Below are positions 11,241 through 22,727 of a DNA stretch of 64,000 nucleotides, in pieces (position 1 is the stretch's first letter; every line of letters starts with the position of its first letter). The notes below the pieces were generated by a model. The model was not told where the DNA came from. It saw only the letters and a program-made list of their open reading frames with translations, and searched no databases. The stretch is from contig NC_083589.1 of assembly GCF_027579695.1 (NCBI RefSeq), positions 36,206,835-36,270,834 of the forward strand, given 5' to 3'. This DNA is from Neoarius graeffei. Its lineage: Eukaryota; Chordata; Actinopteri; Siluriformes; Ariidae. The position numbers and the translations under genes were made by a program.

Positions 11241-11652
11241 GGCGGCACGGTGGTGTAGTGGTTAGCACTGTCGCCTCACAGCAAGAAGGTCCGGGTTCGA
11301 GCCCCGTGGCCGGCGAGGGCCTTTCTGTGTGGAGTTTGCATGTTCTCCCTGTGTCCGCGTGGGTTTCCTCCGGGTGCTCCGGTTTCCCCCACAGTCCAAA
11401 GACATGCGGTTAGGTTAATGTGGGACGGCCTTGGGCCGAGGTGCCCTTGAGCAAGGCACCTAACCCCCAACTGCTCCCCGGGTGCTGTTAGCATGGCTGC
11501 CCACTGCTCTGGGTATGTGTGTGCGCTCATTGCTCATGTGTGTGTGCATGTGTGTGTTCACTGCTTCAGATGGGTTAAATGCAGAGAGGAAATTTCACAA
11601 GTGTGTGATGAATAAAGTTGTGCTTTCTTTCTTTCTTTCTTTCTTTCTTTCA
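11241..11652 (+). mobile_element. tRNA-derived SINE, subfamily B
   Basis: Head GGCGGCACGGTGGTGTAGTG with A box and a GGTTCGAGCC B box, then the shared body (GGAGTTTGCATGTTCTCC). After the GACATGCGGTTAGGTTAA point it diverges from the common form (subfamily A) into a CCCTTGAGCAAGGCACCTAA tail. It ends in a TTTC repeat (11627-11650). Resembles the fish DANA/Mermaid SINE group. Open frames across it are not genes. Confidence 0.85.
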
Positions 11653-11910
11653 ATCCCCCTTCTAGGTACACTATTAGTTTTCTAGCCCTAACCCTTACCT
11701 CATGCACACTACCAGTAGACAACTAAAGTGTTTTGTACCTTAAGTTACAATGAAGTTATAAAGGTAAGAATTCACAAAATAACAACAGATACTCAGGATT
11801 AAGAACATATTCATTTTCTTTAAAAATAAAAATTTAAAGCAACATTGTATTAAATGCCAAAGTACAAAAACATGGCAATGACAACTGAAATTGACATCCA
11901 AACTCTAAAG

Positions 11911-11915
11911 AAAAA

Positions 11916-11946
<31 letters not shown>

Positions 11947-11949
11947 AAA
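11911..11949. repeat. AAAT microsatellite
   Basis: Nine to ten AAAT units within the AT-rich arm of the palindromic element. Confidence 0.9.
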
Positions 11950-12443
11950 TTTATTATCCCACTCGGGAGAAATTATTTAAAAAAAAAACCTTATATGGAA
12001 CCACAGACACACCTAAGAGTCAACAATGCTGAAGCACAACTACAGGGCAAGTACACTTAAACATAAGGCACAAATATTTTAATACTTTATTACACTTTTG
12101 TTCAGTATATCTTGATCAAAAGTTTAAGCTTAATATACTTAGACTTTTCTATATACTTTTCAGTATAAGCCAAGTATACTTATGTATACCTTTTATTAAG
12201 TATATCTCTGATAAGTAAATTAAAAGTAAACTGAAAGCATACTCTCTTATTTTTCCTTTAAAAGAAGTATACTAGAAACACACTTGAATAAACTTATTTT
12301 TTGTAAGGGCAGGCTTTGAGCAGAGAGAGAGAGACAGAGAAAGAGAGAGAGAGAAGCACATACCAAATATCTCCTGCTGGTTTGAAGTCTCAGATCAGAC
12401 TCAGCTTCAAACCTCAGCGGAAACAAACTGGCTAATAAAATAT

Positions 12444-12694
12444 CCGTCCATCCATTATCTATAACCGCTTATCCTGTGCAGGGTCGCAGGCAAGCTGGAG
12501 CCTATCCCAGCTGACTATGGGTGAGAGGCGGGGTACACCCTGGACAAGTCGCCAGGTCATTGCAGGGTTGACACATAGACACAGACAACCATTCACACTC
12601 ACATTCACACCTACGGTCAATTTAGAGTCACCAGTTAACCTAACCTGCATGTCTTTGGACTAGACCACTGAACTACTACACCACCGTGCTGCTG
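12444..12694 (-). mobile_element. SINE subfamily A, internally deleted
   Basis: The 3' body of the SINE (GGGTCGCAGGCAAGCTGGAG onward) is present, but the sequence jumps from the CATGTCTTTGGACT region to the tRNA-like head (CACCACCGTGC), losing about 120 bp between. Confidence 0.8.
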
Positions 12695-13436
12695 CAAGTG
12701 AAATCCTTCTTGCCCAAAGAAGAAAAGAAGACTGAAAACAGAAACTAAGAGAATGTTGTGGTGTTAGTGATACCGTAGGTTCAGATAACCTTGCATTCTC
12801 CCTACTATAAGGAAAACTTCAGCATTTTTCATCTTATCTCTATCTATCATATCTGTAAAGTGTAATGCGTGATGACTGCAGACAAGATTTATGATGTGTA
12901 CTGAAAAAAGGAACAAAAACCATTTACCCGAACCTCAGCTGTCCCAAAAGCCTAAGGGAAGTTCCATCAATAATCATTTATGCAAAACATATTTTTGCAG
13001 AATGCTTTTAGAAATTCTTCAGTCAAATGTCTTTGTAAATTAAGTTCTACATTTGCATAATTCATCCTTTCAGAGATGCAGCCATTATCTCAGAGGGAAG
13101 AAGTTGTGGTTATACATTAGTAAGTATGTCAGTTATCTTCTCATCTCACAAGCAAGACCCACTTTTGGTCTTTTTTTTTTTTTTTACTTCACACAAAACT
13201 CTTTATAAATATTATAAAAAGCAGTGGAGGTATATTTAACTGACAGTGTCTTGCTGTGACAGTCACGATTTTCAAGCTTGCTTTCATTTCAGAAAATGGT
13301 GCTTGTATGTACACATACCCTTACATGCACAAAGCCAAACAGGTTGCAAACATTAAAATTCAGCATCCTGTGGCCAGAAAAGTGTACAGCAGGTTTCACC
13401 AAGTAAACTTCTTTTTACTGTACTGATCTTAAGACC
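12695..13436. other. No feature recognised
   Basis: AT-rich single-copy-looking DNA with one T run near 13170. No coding exon, TIR pair or known repeat seen. Confidence 0.45.
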
Positions 13437-13558
13437 TTAAAGGGGCTGTCTCACCCTTCCCAGAAGCCACTGTGTCAAGTAGCGAGTCGTTATTTTCGCA
13501 TATCCATGGATATTCGACTGGTTGAAAAACAATCTGCAATAATCCGGAAACACCTTAA

Positions 13559-14287
13559 AGGAACAGTCCACCGTACTTCCATAATGAAATATGCTCTTAT
13601 CTGAATTGAGACGAGCTGCTCCGTACCACTCCGAGCTTTGCGCGACCTCCCAGTCAGTCAGACGCAGTCAGACGCGCTGTCACTCCTGTTAGCAATGTAG
13701 CTAGGCTCAGCATGGCCAATGGTATTTTTTGGGGCTGTAGTTAGATGCGACCAAACTCTTCCACGTTTTTCCTGTTTACATAGGTTTATATGACCAGTGA
13801 TATGAAACAAGTTCAGTTACACAAATTGAAACGTAGCGATTTTCTATGCTATGGAAAGTCCGCACTATAATGACAGGCGTACTAACACCTTCTGCGCGCT
13901 TCGACAGCGCATTGATATCTGAGCTCCGTATCAATGCGCTGCCGAAGCGCGCAGAAGGTGTTAGTACGCCTGTCATTATAGTGCGGACTTTCCATAGCAT
14001 AGAAAATCGCTACGTTTCAATTTGTGTAACTGAACTTGTTTCATGTTACTGGTCATATAAACCTATGTAAACAGGAAAAACATGGAAGAGTTTGGTCGCA
14101 TCTAACTACAGCCCTAAAAAATTCCATTGGCCATACTGAGCCTAGCTACATTGCAAACAGGAGTGACAGCGCGTCTGACTGCGTCTGACTGACTGGGAGG
14201 TCGCGCAAAGCTCGGACAGGTACGGAGCAGCTCGTCTCAATTCACATAAGAGCATATTTCATTATGGATGTACGGTGGACTGTTCCT
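13559..14287. mobile_element. TTAA-flanked palindromic element, copy 1
   Basis: Nearly the whole 729 bp is one palindrome: AGGAACAGTCCACCGTACTT at one end, its complement at the other, and a tight hairpin centre around 13920. TTAA flanks both ends (13555-13558, 14288-14291). Copies 2 and 3 are at 24360-25078 and 30857-31587. It has no coding capacity; mirrored open frames on both strands are a by-product of the palindrome. Confidence 0.88.
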
Positions 14288-14360
14288 TTAAGCCATAGAG
14301 CATAAACTGTAACATGAAACTGAAGATATTTTGTCAAAGTGGTTATATTTTAATTTATTA

Positions 14361-15228
14361 TATCCACATTCACTGGATATGAGTAATCGTGTGCTCTGAT
14401 TGGCTACTCTACTACTATGATATCAGCTCATATACTGTGAGTAGAGAAAAACAAAATGCTGGAGCATGTTGCTGAACCAACCGAGGACGAAATAAAAACT
14501 CTACTTGAAAACAAAATCCCCAAAAATACAAAAAAAGCAACGTGATATGGAATAAACGTATTTGATGGTAAGAACGTCTCATCTCATTATCTCTAGCCGC
14601 TTTATCCTTCTACAGGGTCGCAGGCAAGCTGGAGCCTATCCCAGCTGACTACGGGTGAAAGGCGGGGTACACCCTGGACAAGTCGCCAGGTCATCACAGG
14701 GCTGACACATAGACACAGACAACCATTCACACTCACATTCACACCTACGGTCAATTTAGAGTCACCAGTTAACCTAACCTGCATGTCTTTGGACTGTGGG
14801 GGAAACCGGAGCACCCGGAGGAAACCCACACGGACATGGGGAGAACATGCAAACTCCGCACAGAAAGGCCCTCGCCGGCCCCGGGGCTCGAACCCAGGAC
14901 CTTCTTGCTGTGAGGCGACAGCGCTAACCACTACACCACCGTGCCGCCTATGGTAAGAACATATCTTTTTATATTTTTCAAGAATTATTATTATCACATT
15001 TTTCACAAATTGCTACTCTCATTTCGCTGGCTTGTTTACATTCTAAGCGGAAATTATTTTATCAGATGTTTTGTATAAAGATTTTGTTTATTGAATTTGC
15101 AAAAAATAAAAATGCTCTGTTTCTCAAAATCCAGTGAATGTGGATAGAATAAAACAGTTATTCCACTGATCGGTGCTACGCGCCTCGTCGGCTCATGTAC
15201 AACTCGATTTTGTGGAATAACTGTTAAT
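14361..15228 (+). repeat. Repeat family X, copy 1 (carries first-exon-like ORF)
   Basis: Starts at TATCCACATTCACTGGATAT and includes the inverted partner ATCCAGTGAATGTGGATAGA near 15130, then an imperfect hairpin ending AATAACTG. Between them an ATG at about 14457 opens a conserved stretch (AEPTEDEIKTLLENK in spirit, here with one in-frame TGA) that ends at a GATG|GTAAGAAC splice-donor-like site near 14568. A SINE is inserted right at that site. Four more copies are at 15750, 25374, 29980 and 63335. Confidence 0.65.
14576..14949 (-). mobile_element. SINE subfamily A
   Basis: Complete SINE on the minus strand, with head at 14949 and tail CTCATCTCATTATCTCTAGC at the left. Flanked by an 11-bp duplication ATGGTAAGAAC (14565-14575 and 14950-14960), which is the splice-donor-like site of repeat X. 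Confidence 0.9.
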
Positions 15229-15966
15229 TATTCTGATGGATCCATTCCGTTTTTGAATGGTTATTCTGTTGTAATGGCCTCGGCCGTCTAACTGGCGATC
15301 ACGAAGAAAAGAAAATATCAGGCATATTCTATTCAAAACTTCCATGTATGACATGTAGATGAAGAAAAATGTTAGAAATAGATTTTGAAGGGATCACTAA
15401 CAGTGAATATGCAGAGGTTTTATTGCACAGAAAGCTAACAGCATAGCAGTCATGTGATTTTAAAACAAAAACAACAAACTGGACTCTGGGAAGGGTGAGT
15501 CGGCCCCTTTAAGTCTCTCTGATTTTTCTTTCTTGAGCTGTTTGACAGTGTTCATCATCTGCCCTTAGACTTCCATTATAATTGAATTTCAAGTAATGAA
15601 AGATAAGCACAGAGAAATTTTGTTTTTCTGTAGTAATCACATATACACTACCGATGCTACAGATAGATATTAGGTTTAAAAACACTAGAATATTCCTTTA
15701 ATACACTATAACATGTAAATTATGAGCATGAAATAACTGGTGTTATTCTTCTATCCACATTCACTGGATATGATCAATCGCACGCTCTGATTGGCTACTC
15801 TACTACTAGGATATCAGCTCAGAGTGTGTTCCTGAACCAACCGAGGACAAAATAAAAACTCTACTCGAAAACAAAACCCCCCAAAATACAAAAAAAACCC
15901 AAAAACAATAAAATATGGAATGAAAGTATTTGATGGTAAGAACATATCTTTTTTTATTTTTTTCGT

Positions 15967-16680
15967 GGTCCGGTTTCCATCAAATCCTGTGCTCTGATTG
16001 GCTGGTGAACGGGTCCGTATCCTACAGTACAGACCCCAGTTACGGACCTCTGGCGACTCACTCATTCACAACAACAACAAACATAGTAGAATTTTTTTGT
16101 CAACATTTATCTTTTTTTATAAGATTTATTTATAAGATTATCAAAAATCTTATAAATTTTGCCAGCATTTCTCAGGAGAATAGCATTAATTTTACATCAT
16201 GGATAGCGATAACGACAGTGTTCACAGCGAAAGTGAGTTTTACTACCCTGAGGAAGAAGAAATAAAAGAAAACATTTCAGGAGAAAGCTAAAAACCTGTA
16301 ACTTGCTAACGCCGAGCAAAAACATGGCTGAATCCTGAATGACTCCTATTTGTATAAATAGGGGACTACATAGGCAGCAAAATGTAGTTTTTTCCTGCCA
16401 TGGAAGTGCACTTGTATACTGAGGAGGAAGCAATTTGCATTGCAGACGTGAATGAGGATTCAAAATGGCGGCTCGGCTCGGTTTTCCCTTTGGGGCGCTC
16501 TCGTTTTCTGTTAAAATTTGGTAAAGAAAAAAATAAATATATTATTTATCATCTTAAGGTCGGTCCATATGGTGAAATACCATGACCTCGGCCTTGAATA
16601 CTGACCTCGGCCCAGAGGGCCTCGCTCAGTACTTTCAAGACCTCGGTCACGGTATTTCACGATACGGACCTCCCAGCTGG
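15967..16680 (+). repeat. Repeat family Y, copy 1
   Basis: Runs from GGTCCGGTTTCCATCAAATC to GGACCTCCCAGCTGG. An inverted copy is at 50344-51088. The last 130 bp (about 16556-16680) forms a palindrome around GACCTCGG motifs. It contains a short conserved ORF at 16199-16291. It is dispersed and interrupts repeat X, so it is mobile, but I cannot place it in a superfamily. Confidence 0.65.
16199..16291 (+). CDS. Short conserved ORF in repeat Y (30 codons)
   Basis: Encodes MDSDNDSVHSESEFYYPEEE, then a short acidic tail and a stop. The copy in the second Y element (50763-50834, minus) keeps the same start and most of the residues. A very acidic, serine-rich start like this could be the first exon of a transposon protein whose other exons are lost. 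Function unknown; it may also be meaningless conservation through shared recent ancestry. Confidence 0.3.
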   Translation: MDSDNDSVHSESEFYYPEEEEIKENISGES

Positions 16681-17178
16681 TAAATAACATATATTTATTT
16701 TTCAAGAATTATTATTATTATAATAGCATTTTTCACAAATTGCTACTGTCATTTCACCAGCTTGTTTACATTCTAAGCGGAAACGATTTTGTCGGTCGTT
16801 TTGTATAAAGTTTTTATTTATCGACTTTGCAAAAAATAAAAATGCTGTTTCTTAAAATCCAGTGAGTGTGGATTGGATTAAACATTTCTTCCACTCAACC
16901 TTGTCGTACATGGTTTATAGCCAACTCAGAGCTACGCGCCTCATCGGCTATCAGCTCATGTACGACTCGATTTCGTGGAATAACTTAAATATATCTCACC
17001 AGTTCTCATCCATAACATCTGGGGACTAATGTGTAGTTGGTGTTCAGTATTAATGTACTGTACACTTGTTTGAAAGGCCACTTGTTTGTTTATGGTGCTG
17101 TTTCTAACACTTCCCAGAAAAGCCCTTCCAGTCAGGACTGGGGCTAAACATAGCATCTATAGGTTGTGACCTCTGTAG

Positions 17179-19104
17179 CACACATGCCATATGCTGAACT
17201 CCAACAGCTCCTGCACCAAGCACGACAGGTACGTTTAGGCATGAAGGATATTAATAGTAACAGTACAGCTGCTACTCCAACCCACACACACTTCCAGAAG
17301 TGTATACACACACACGTAGCTGTGTCGGGGGATGGTCTGCCCTTGGTAGGGGACTTTGGAAAAACAGAGTTGTCCTTTTGTCCTTCATTGGAAGGCTGTT
17401 AGGGGCACAGCATCAGAGCTCTGGTTTCTGCCAGAACTCTCTTCCTAATTAGCCGGTTTGCTTGCTGTAAACCAGAGTTATCCTCCCTGCTGAGATGATT
17501 ACCATTAGCTTACATCAACACACAAAAACACATTCACTGCTAGCTGTTTATGAAGTGACAGACAGCAGAAGGTTTAAAAACTGTTTTTTTCCGCCTTGAA
17601 ATTAGACAAGTCAAGTCTACCCTGATGTCCTGAACACCACTGAAAATGTGCGCAGATAATTATCTGGGATTTGATTTACATGGCCTAATGGGTACATTTC
17701 CTTGTGGGATTATAACATTTGTGTTTTCTTTCCCTTTAATCTTCACTATTACTTTTGACTGGAGATTTGTCTAACCTAATTGATTTATTCATTAAAGTTT
17801 AACTCCACCCCCAACTCTGAGCCTAACTCCACCCACTCTATCATTTTGAAAAATGCTGAGGACTGGGGTGGGGTGGGTTGCGGAAATCATGTAAACTCCT
17901 GTGAATGATGAGTCTCGATCATTTGAAAATGAGCGCAGTTTCACGGACTCCTCTTCAAGGCTGTGGTAGGAGATCCGCCCACCTGCGATTAGAGGGCGTT
18001 AACATCCTTTTCTTATTAAAATTTCACACATTCAAACAGTCGACTCTACGTCAGCATCAGACTTACAAGGTTCGGGATGATTTGAACCAGTAGATGGTGT
18101 TTTGAGCCATTTTTAACTCATAAAATGGTGATTTTTCTTTGATAAAATAGGTAATTTTGTCAGCATTGATGTATATCATCAATGTACTGTTACATCATCT
18201 AAAAAAATCCATACTTTTAAATATGCAGTACCTCTTTAATAATTATGCTTAAAGCATAAAAAGAAAAAGAACTGCAGACTTCGAAATGCTGTGGTACATC
18301 CTGTTCATCAGCAATCTCATACACATGAAACACCACCAAAGAGGTTTGAATTTTGATTAAGGTGGTATTTTTATCGATACACTGTATATCGCATTTTATT
18401 GGTTTGACCTAGAGTCTTTGTCTCAGGTCATGCTATTCAAAGCATCATGAGAATACAGGTAATTAGGTCAGTTAAGCATCACCGCTTACCACTGGTGGTC
18501 AGATCCTGAACCATTGGTCTTTTGGTTGAGTGTGGCTATAGCCCATTTAGCCAGCTAGTGGTAGAGTAAACAAATGCCCCATGACCGATGCCAAGTGGTG
18601 CACATATATTATTGACTGATGCATGTGCATTGGTTGCATCGGTCTGGATCCATCCCTGGTATATTATCGGTGTCTTACCTGGTGAATTGTAATCGGCGTT
18701 CCGACGCGTTGTAGACTCTTCAGCATATACTGGAAGAAAATAGGGGCAACAAACAAAACACCAATGTTAAAGAGCAATCACTGATGGATCAAAAGACGGA
18801 GCATTTGATTGAGCTTCAGGTATGGTCTACTATACTCCAGATAAGAGAATTACTCAGAACATTTTGCATGAAACTCACTCATTTGAAATTTCCCAAGTTT
18901 TATTTCATGGTAGTTTGAGTTTTATTTTCATTTATGTGCTAGGAAAGTGAATTGACCGGAAAGAGGGATGTTGCTGTGCAAACAGATGAATCAGTCAGTG
19001 TTGAAATCCAAACAGAGACAGTTGTCTTCGAAGACAAGATTCTCCAGTGTTCTTTGTTGGGAGATGAAAGCATCTTATTAGATGATTCGTTCAAACTCTA
19101 CTAG
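17179..19104 (+). CDS. Unrecognised coiled-coil gene, 3' exons
   Basis: Three exon-like blocks join in phase: 17179-17228 (after CTCTGTAG, before GTACGT), 18715-18819 (after GTTGTAG, before GTATGG) and 18943-19104 (after TGTGCTAG, ending in TAG). The first encodes MPYAELQQLLHQARQ, the second a helical segment starting TLQHILEENRGNK, the third an acidic tail with KRDVAVQTDESV and ending DDSFKLY. The composition (heptad-like leucines, Q/E-rich, VQTD repeat) suggests a coiled-coil protein. An AATAAA lies at 19210-19215, about 105 bp after the stop. Upstream exons were not found. No family is assigned; a decayed transposon gene is a possible alternative. Confidence 0.42.
17229..18714. other. Putative intron of the coiled-coil gene; nothing else recognised
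   Basis: Contains a weak pair of TTAA-bounded ends (about 17795 and 18238) but no convincing inverted repeats, and no further exon candidate with good splice sites. Confidence 0.35.
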
Positions 19105-19673
19105 CAAAACCACGATGTAAGCAGAGGACATAAACAGCCGAGTTGCTCCAAGCTTCCACAACGCCACGTCATCGCATGTCACTTCTGCAGGAGGCCCATC
19201 TGGTATTTTAATAAAAATTAATTTTTCTAGAACACTATTTGGTCTCTGAAAATGAATGTTTGACTGTTGAAATCTACAAATACTTTTACTTAACATAAGT
19301 TTAAGAGTAAATCCGCTGGAGGATCCCTATAACCATTGTACAGCACACTGGGTCGGTGTGATTTCTAATAGTTGTTAGAATTGGCAACATGCAATTGTTT
19401 GCGAGAACAGTGTGTGGTTAGCAACTGTTTTGCAGAAAGATGAAGTGGGTGGGAAAACTAGATGGCAAAGGAAGGCCACTTTCCAGAGATGTTTAGAATC
19501 CTATTTATTGGGATATGATGGGCGTGTCTATTGTACACCTATGGCATATTTTCTTTGGTTCAGATCCAGAGCAATGCTTTGACTGGTCTGGTTTCTCATT
19601 TTCAGGCAAACTTAAATTTTCAGAAAGTCGTGTGGTCATTATTAATCTGCATTTGTTGAATCTTGTTAAATAT

Positions 19674-20040
19674 CTCATCTCATCTCATTATCTCTAGCCG
19701 CTTTATCCTGTTCTACAGGGTCGCAGGCAAGCTGGAGCCTATCCCAGCTGACTACGGGCGTAAGGCGGGGTACACCCTGGACAAGTCGCCAGGTCATCAC
19801 AGGGCTGACACATAGACACAAACACTCACATTCACACCTACGGTCAATTTAGAGTCACCAGTTAACCTAACCTGCATGTCTTTGGAATGTGGGGGAAACC
19901 GGAGCACCCGGAGGAAACCCACGCGGACACGGGGAGAACATGCAAACTCCACACAGAAAGGCCCTCACCGGCCACGGGGCTCGAACCCGGACCTTCTTGC
20001 TGTGAGGTGGCAGCGCTAACCACTACACCACCGTGCCACC
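19674..20040 (-). mobile_element. SINE subfamily A
   Basis: Complete minus-strand copy flanked by a 12-bp duplication CTTGTTAAATAT (19662-19673 and 20041-20052). Confidence 0.9.
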
Positions 20041-20264
20041 CTTGTTAAATATGCAAAAAAAAAAAAGAATCAGTGCTAAAATTGAGTACGTACAGATAAG
20101 TGGCGGAAAGTGTTGGGCACTGGCTATTCTGAAATTCAAAAAACAAATCAACAAGAATCAGCATGTGTTTCTCTTCCCTTTTGAGATGTGCATGATTCAT
20201 AATCTTCTTCATAAAGTGCTTTAGGTTGTGACTTAAAACTAAATATTATGATTCAAGAAATGTA

Positions 20265-21866
20265 CAGTGTATCACAAAAGTATTCATCCCCCTTGGTGTT
20301 TGTCCTGTTTTGTTGTATTATAAACTGGAATTAAAATGGATTTTTGGAGGGTTAGCACTATTTGATTTACACAACATGTCTACCACTTTAAAGGTGCACA
20401 TTGTTTTGTTTTGTTTTTTTAATTGTGACACAAACAATAATTAAGTTTAAAAAAAAAACAGAACTCTGGAGTGTGCATAGGTATTCACCCCCTTTCGTAT
20501 GAAACCCCTAAATAAGAGCTGGTCCAACCAATTCACTTCATAAGTCACATAATTAATTGATTAAGATCCATCTTTGTGCAATCAAAGTGTCACATGATGT
20601 CTGTATAAATCAACCTGTTGTGGAAGGACCCCGACTCTGCAACACTACTAAGCAAGCAACATGAAAACCAAGCAGCCTCCAAACAGGTCAGAGACAAAGT
20701 TGTGGAGAAGCATAGATCAGGGTTGGGTCATAAAAAAATATCCCAAACTTTGAATATCCCAGGGAGCACCATTAAATCCATTATAGCAAAATGGAAAGAA
20801 TATGGCACCACTACAAACCTGACAAGAGAAGGCCGCCCGCCAAAACTCACAGACCGGGCAAGGAAGACATTAATCAGAGATGCAACAAAGACACCAAAGA
20901 TAACACTGAAGGAGCTGCAAAGATCCACAGTGGAGATGGGAGTATCTGTCCATAGGACCACTTTAAGCCGTACACTCCACAGAGCGGGCTTTATGGAAGA
21001 GTGGCCAGAAAAAGTCATTGCTGAAAGAAAAAAAAATAAGAAAACACATTTGGTGTTTGCCCAGCAGCATGTGGCAGACTCCCCAAATACATAGATGATT
21101 CTCTGGTCAGATGAGACTGAAATTGAACTTTTTGGCCATCGTAAGAAATGCCATGTATGGCGCAAATCCAACACCCTGAGCACACCATTCCTACAGTGAA
21201 GCGTGGTGGTGGCGGCATCATGCTGTGGGCATATTTTTCATCTGCAGGGACAGGAAAGCTGGTCAGGACTGAAGGAAAATACAAGGTAATTCTGGAGGAA
21301 AATCTGTTTGAGTCGACCAGAGGTTTGAGACTGGGACGAAGGTTCACGTTCCAGCAGGACAATGACCCTAAACATACTGCTAAAGCTACACCAGGGTGGT
21401 TTAAAGGGAAACATTTAAATATCTTGGAATGGCCTAATCAAAGCCCAGACCTCAATCCAACTGAGAATCTGTGGCATAACTTGAAGATTGCTTTACACCA
21501 ACGCAACCCATCTAACTTGAAGGAGTTGGAGCAGTTTTGCCTTGAGGAATGGGCAAAAATCCCAGTGGCTAGATGTGCTAAGCTAATAGAGACATACCCC
21601 AAGAGACTTGCAGCTGTAATTGCAGCAAAAGGTGGTTCACCAAAGTATTGACTTTGGGGGGGTGAATACCTATTTATGCACACTCCAGATTTCTGTTTTT
21701 TCATCTTAATTATTGTTTGTGTCACAAAAAAAAGAAAAAAATTCACGTTTAAAGTCGTAGGCATGTTGTGTAAATCAAATGGTGCTCACCCTCCAAAAAT
21801 CCACTTTAATTCCAGCTTGTAATGCGACAAAACACCAAGGGGGATGAATACTTTTGCAAGACACTG
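20265..21866 (+). mobile_element. Tc1-like transposon, second family
   Basis: Ends CAGTGTATCACAAAAGTATT and GAATACTTTTGCAAGACACTG flank about 1.6 kb between TA dinucleotides (20263-20264, 21867-21868). The subfamily differs from the CAGTGGTGCTTGAAAG group at 1778, 31600 and 61486. Confidence 0.88.
20661..21651 (+). pseudogene. Broken Tc1-like transposase (second family)
   Basis: Recognisable from SKQVRDKVVEKHRSG through KGGSPKY. The catalytic triad positions are visible as SDETEIELFG, QQDNDPKH and NPTENLW. The start region has lost one base relative to family members, stops and shifts interrupt the stretch around 21090-21200, and several residues are missing after GKLVRTEGK. Non-functional. 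Confidence 0.85.
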
Positions 21867-22374
21867 TATGATAAGAAAAAGAAAACGTAAAAGGTTTTTG
21901 AGTTTTAGCTCAAGAGGAGCAATAACATTTCAGTGTACAAAAATGCTAAATAGCAGTGAACTAATTAACAAGTGCGCTTAATGATGTTCAGCTTTTTAAA
22001 ATAGAGTCAGTGACATAAACATGCTATATGACAAGAACTAATGAGTGCTGGATTTTTCCACTTCATTAAAGAGTGGTGTATTGCTCCGTGACAGGGCATG
22101 TGGGAAGATAATGAATGTGATTGTGATAACACAAGAGCTTGCTATGAAATGAGGATAGGAGAGACCAGAGAGAGTCAAAGTCACAATTGTGATCTCTGGT
22201 GGGATTGTTAGCGGCACCTGGAAACTCTATGCATGCACAAGTCAGAGAGAGGTTTTGTGTATTCCTGGGTGCTGGTGTGGAATAAGGATGAGGAAATGAG
22301 TCTTCTTGTGTGACTCATTTGCTGTATTTGAGCTTAGGACCAATGGCAAAAAGGACAAAAAAAAAAAAAGAGTC
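21867..22374. other. No feature recognised
   Basis: AT-rich DNA with a poly-A run next to the SINE at 22375. No gene signal seen. Confidence 0.45.
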
Positions 22375-22727
22375 CATCCATCCATCCATCCATTCTCTGT
22401 AGCCACTTATCCTGTTCTACAGGGTCGCAGGCAAGCTGGAGCCTATCCCAGCTGACTATGGGCGAGGGGTGGGGTACACCCTGGACAAGTCGCCAGATCA
22501 TCGCAGGGCTGACACAGAGACAACCATTCACGCTCACGTTCACACCTACGGTCAATTTAGAGTCACCAGTTAACCTAACCTGCATGTCTTTGGACTGTGG
22601 GGGAAACCGGAGCGCCCGGAGGAAACCCACGCGGACACGGGGAGAACATGCAAACTCCGCACAGAAAGGCCCTCGCCGGCCGCTGGGCTCGAACCCAGGA
22701 CCTTCTTGCTGTGAGGCGACAGTGCTA
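22375..22727 (-). mobile_element. SINE subfamily A
   Basis: Minus-strand copy with a CCATCCATCCATCC tail; flanking AAAAAAGAGTC on both sides is the probable target duplication. The tRNA-like head is truncated after the GCGACAGTGCTAA segment. Confidence 0.82.

Larger units (their letters stand above)
9656..12309. mobile_element. Palindromic element built of AAGTATACTT motifs, with hAT and SINE inserts
   Basis: Starts CCCTTATCAAAAAGAAGTAT and ends with the roughly inverted sequence ACTTATTTTTTGTAAGGG. Both arms are full of AAGTATACTT-type palindromes (9666-9930 and 12050-12300). No clear target duplication was found. A hAT element (9942-11219) and a SINE (11241 onward) have inserted into it. 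It has no coding capacity of its own and is probably a non-autonomous DNA transposon. Confidence 0.6.
13441..15508. mobile_element. TTAA-target TIR element (outer) with nested inserts
   Basis: The left terminus AGGGGCTGTCTCACCCTTCC is mirrored by GGAAGGGTGAGTCGGCCCCT at the right, and both sides carry TTAA (13437-13440, 15509-15512). TTAA duplication is typical of Kolobok and piggyBac elements; the terminal bases do not fit the CCY start of piggyBac, so Kolobok-like is preferred. Inside are a second TTAA palindrome (13559-14287), repeat family X (14361-15228) and a SINE. No transposase is visible. Confidence 0.7.
15750..16985 (+). repeat. Repeat family X, copy 2, split by repeat Y
   Basis: Same start (CTATCCACATTCACTGGATA) and same terminal hairpin as the other copies. 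After the GATG|GTAAGAACATATC point it is interrupted by family Y (15967-16680) and then resumes with TTTTTCAAGAATTATT and CATTCTAAGCGGAAACG. Confidence 0.65.

Noticed and set aside
13776-14070. Mirrored 74-codon open frames (MLWKVRTIMTGVLTPSARF type) on both strands, repeated at 24577-24871 and 31084-31360
   Set aside because: They are the two strands of a palindromic TTAA element. The same peptide on both strands follows from the symmetry, not from coding selection.
17795-18238. Possible TTAA-bounded transposon
   Set aside because: TTAA occurs at both places, but the adjoining termini do not form a convincing inverted repeat.
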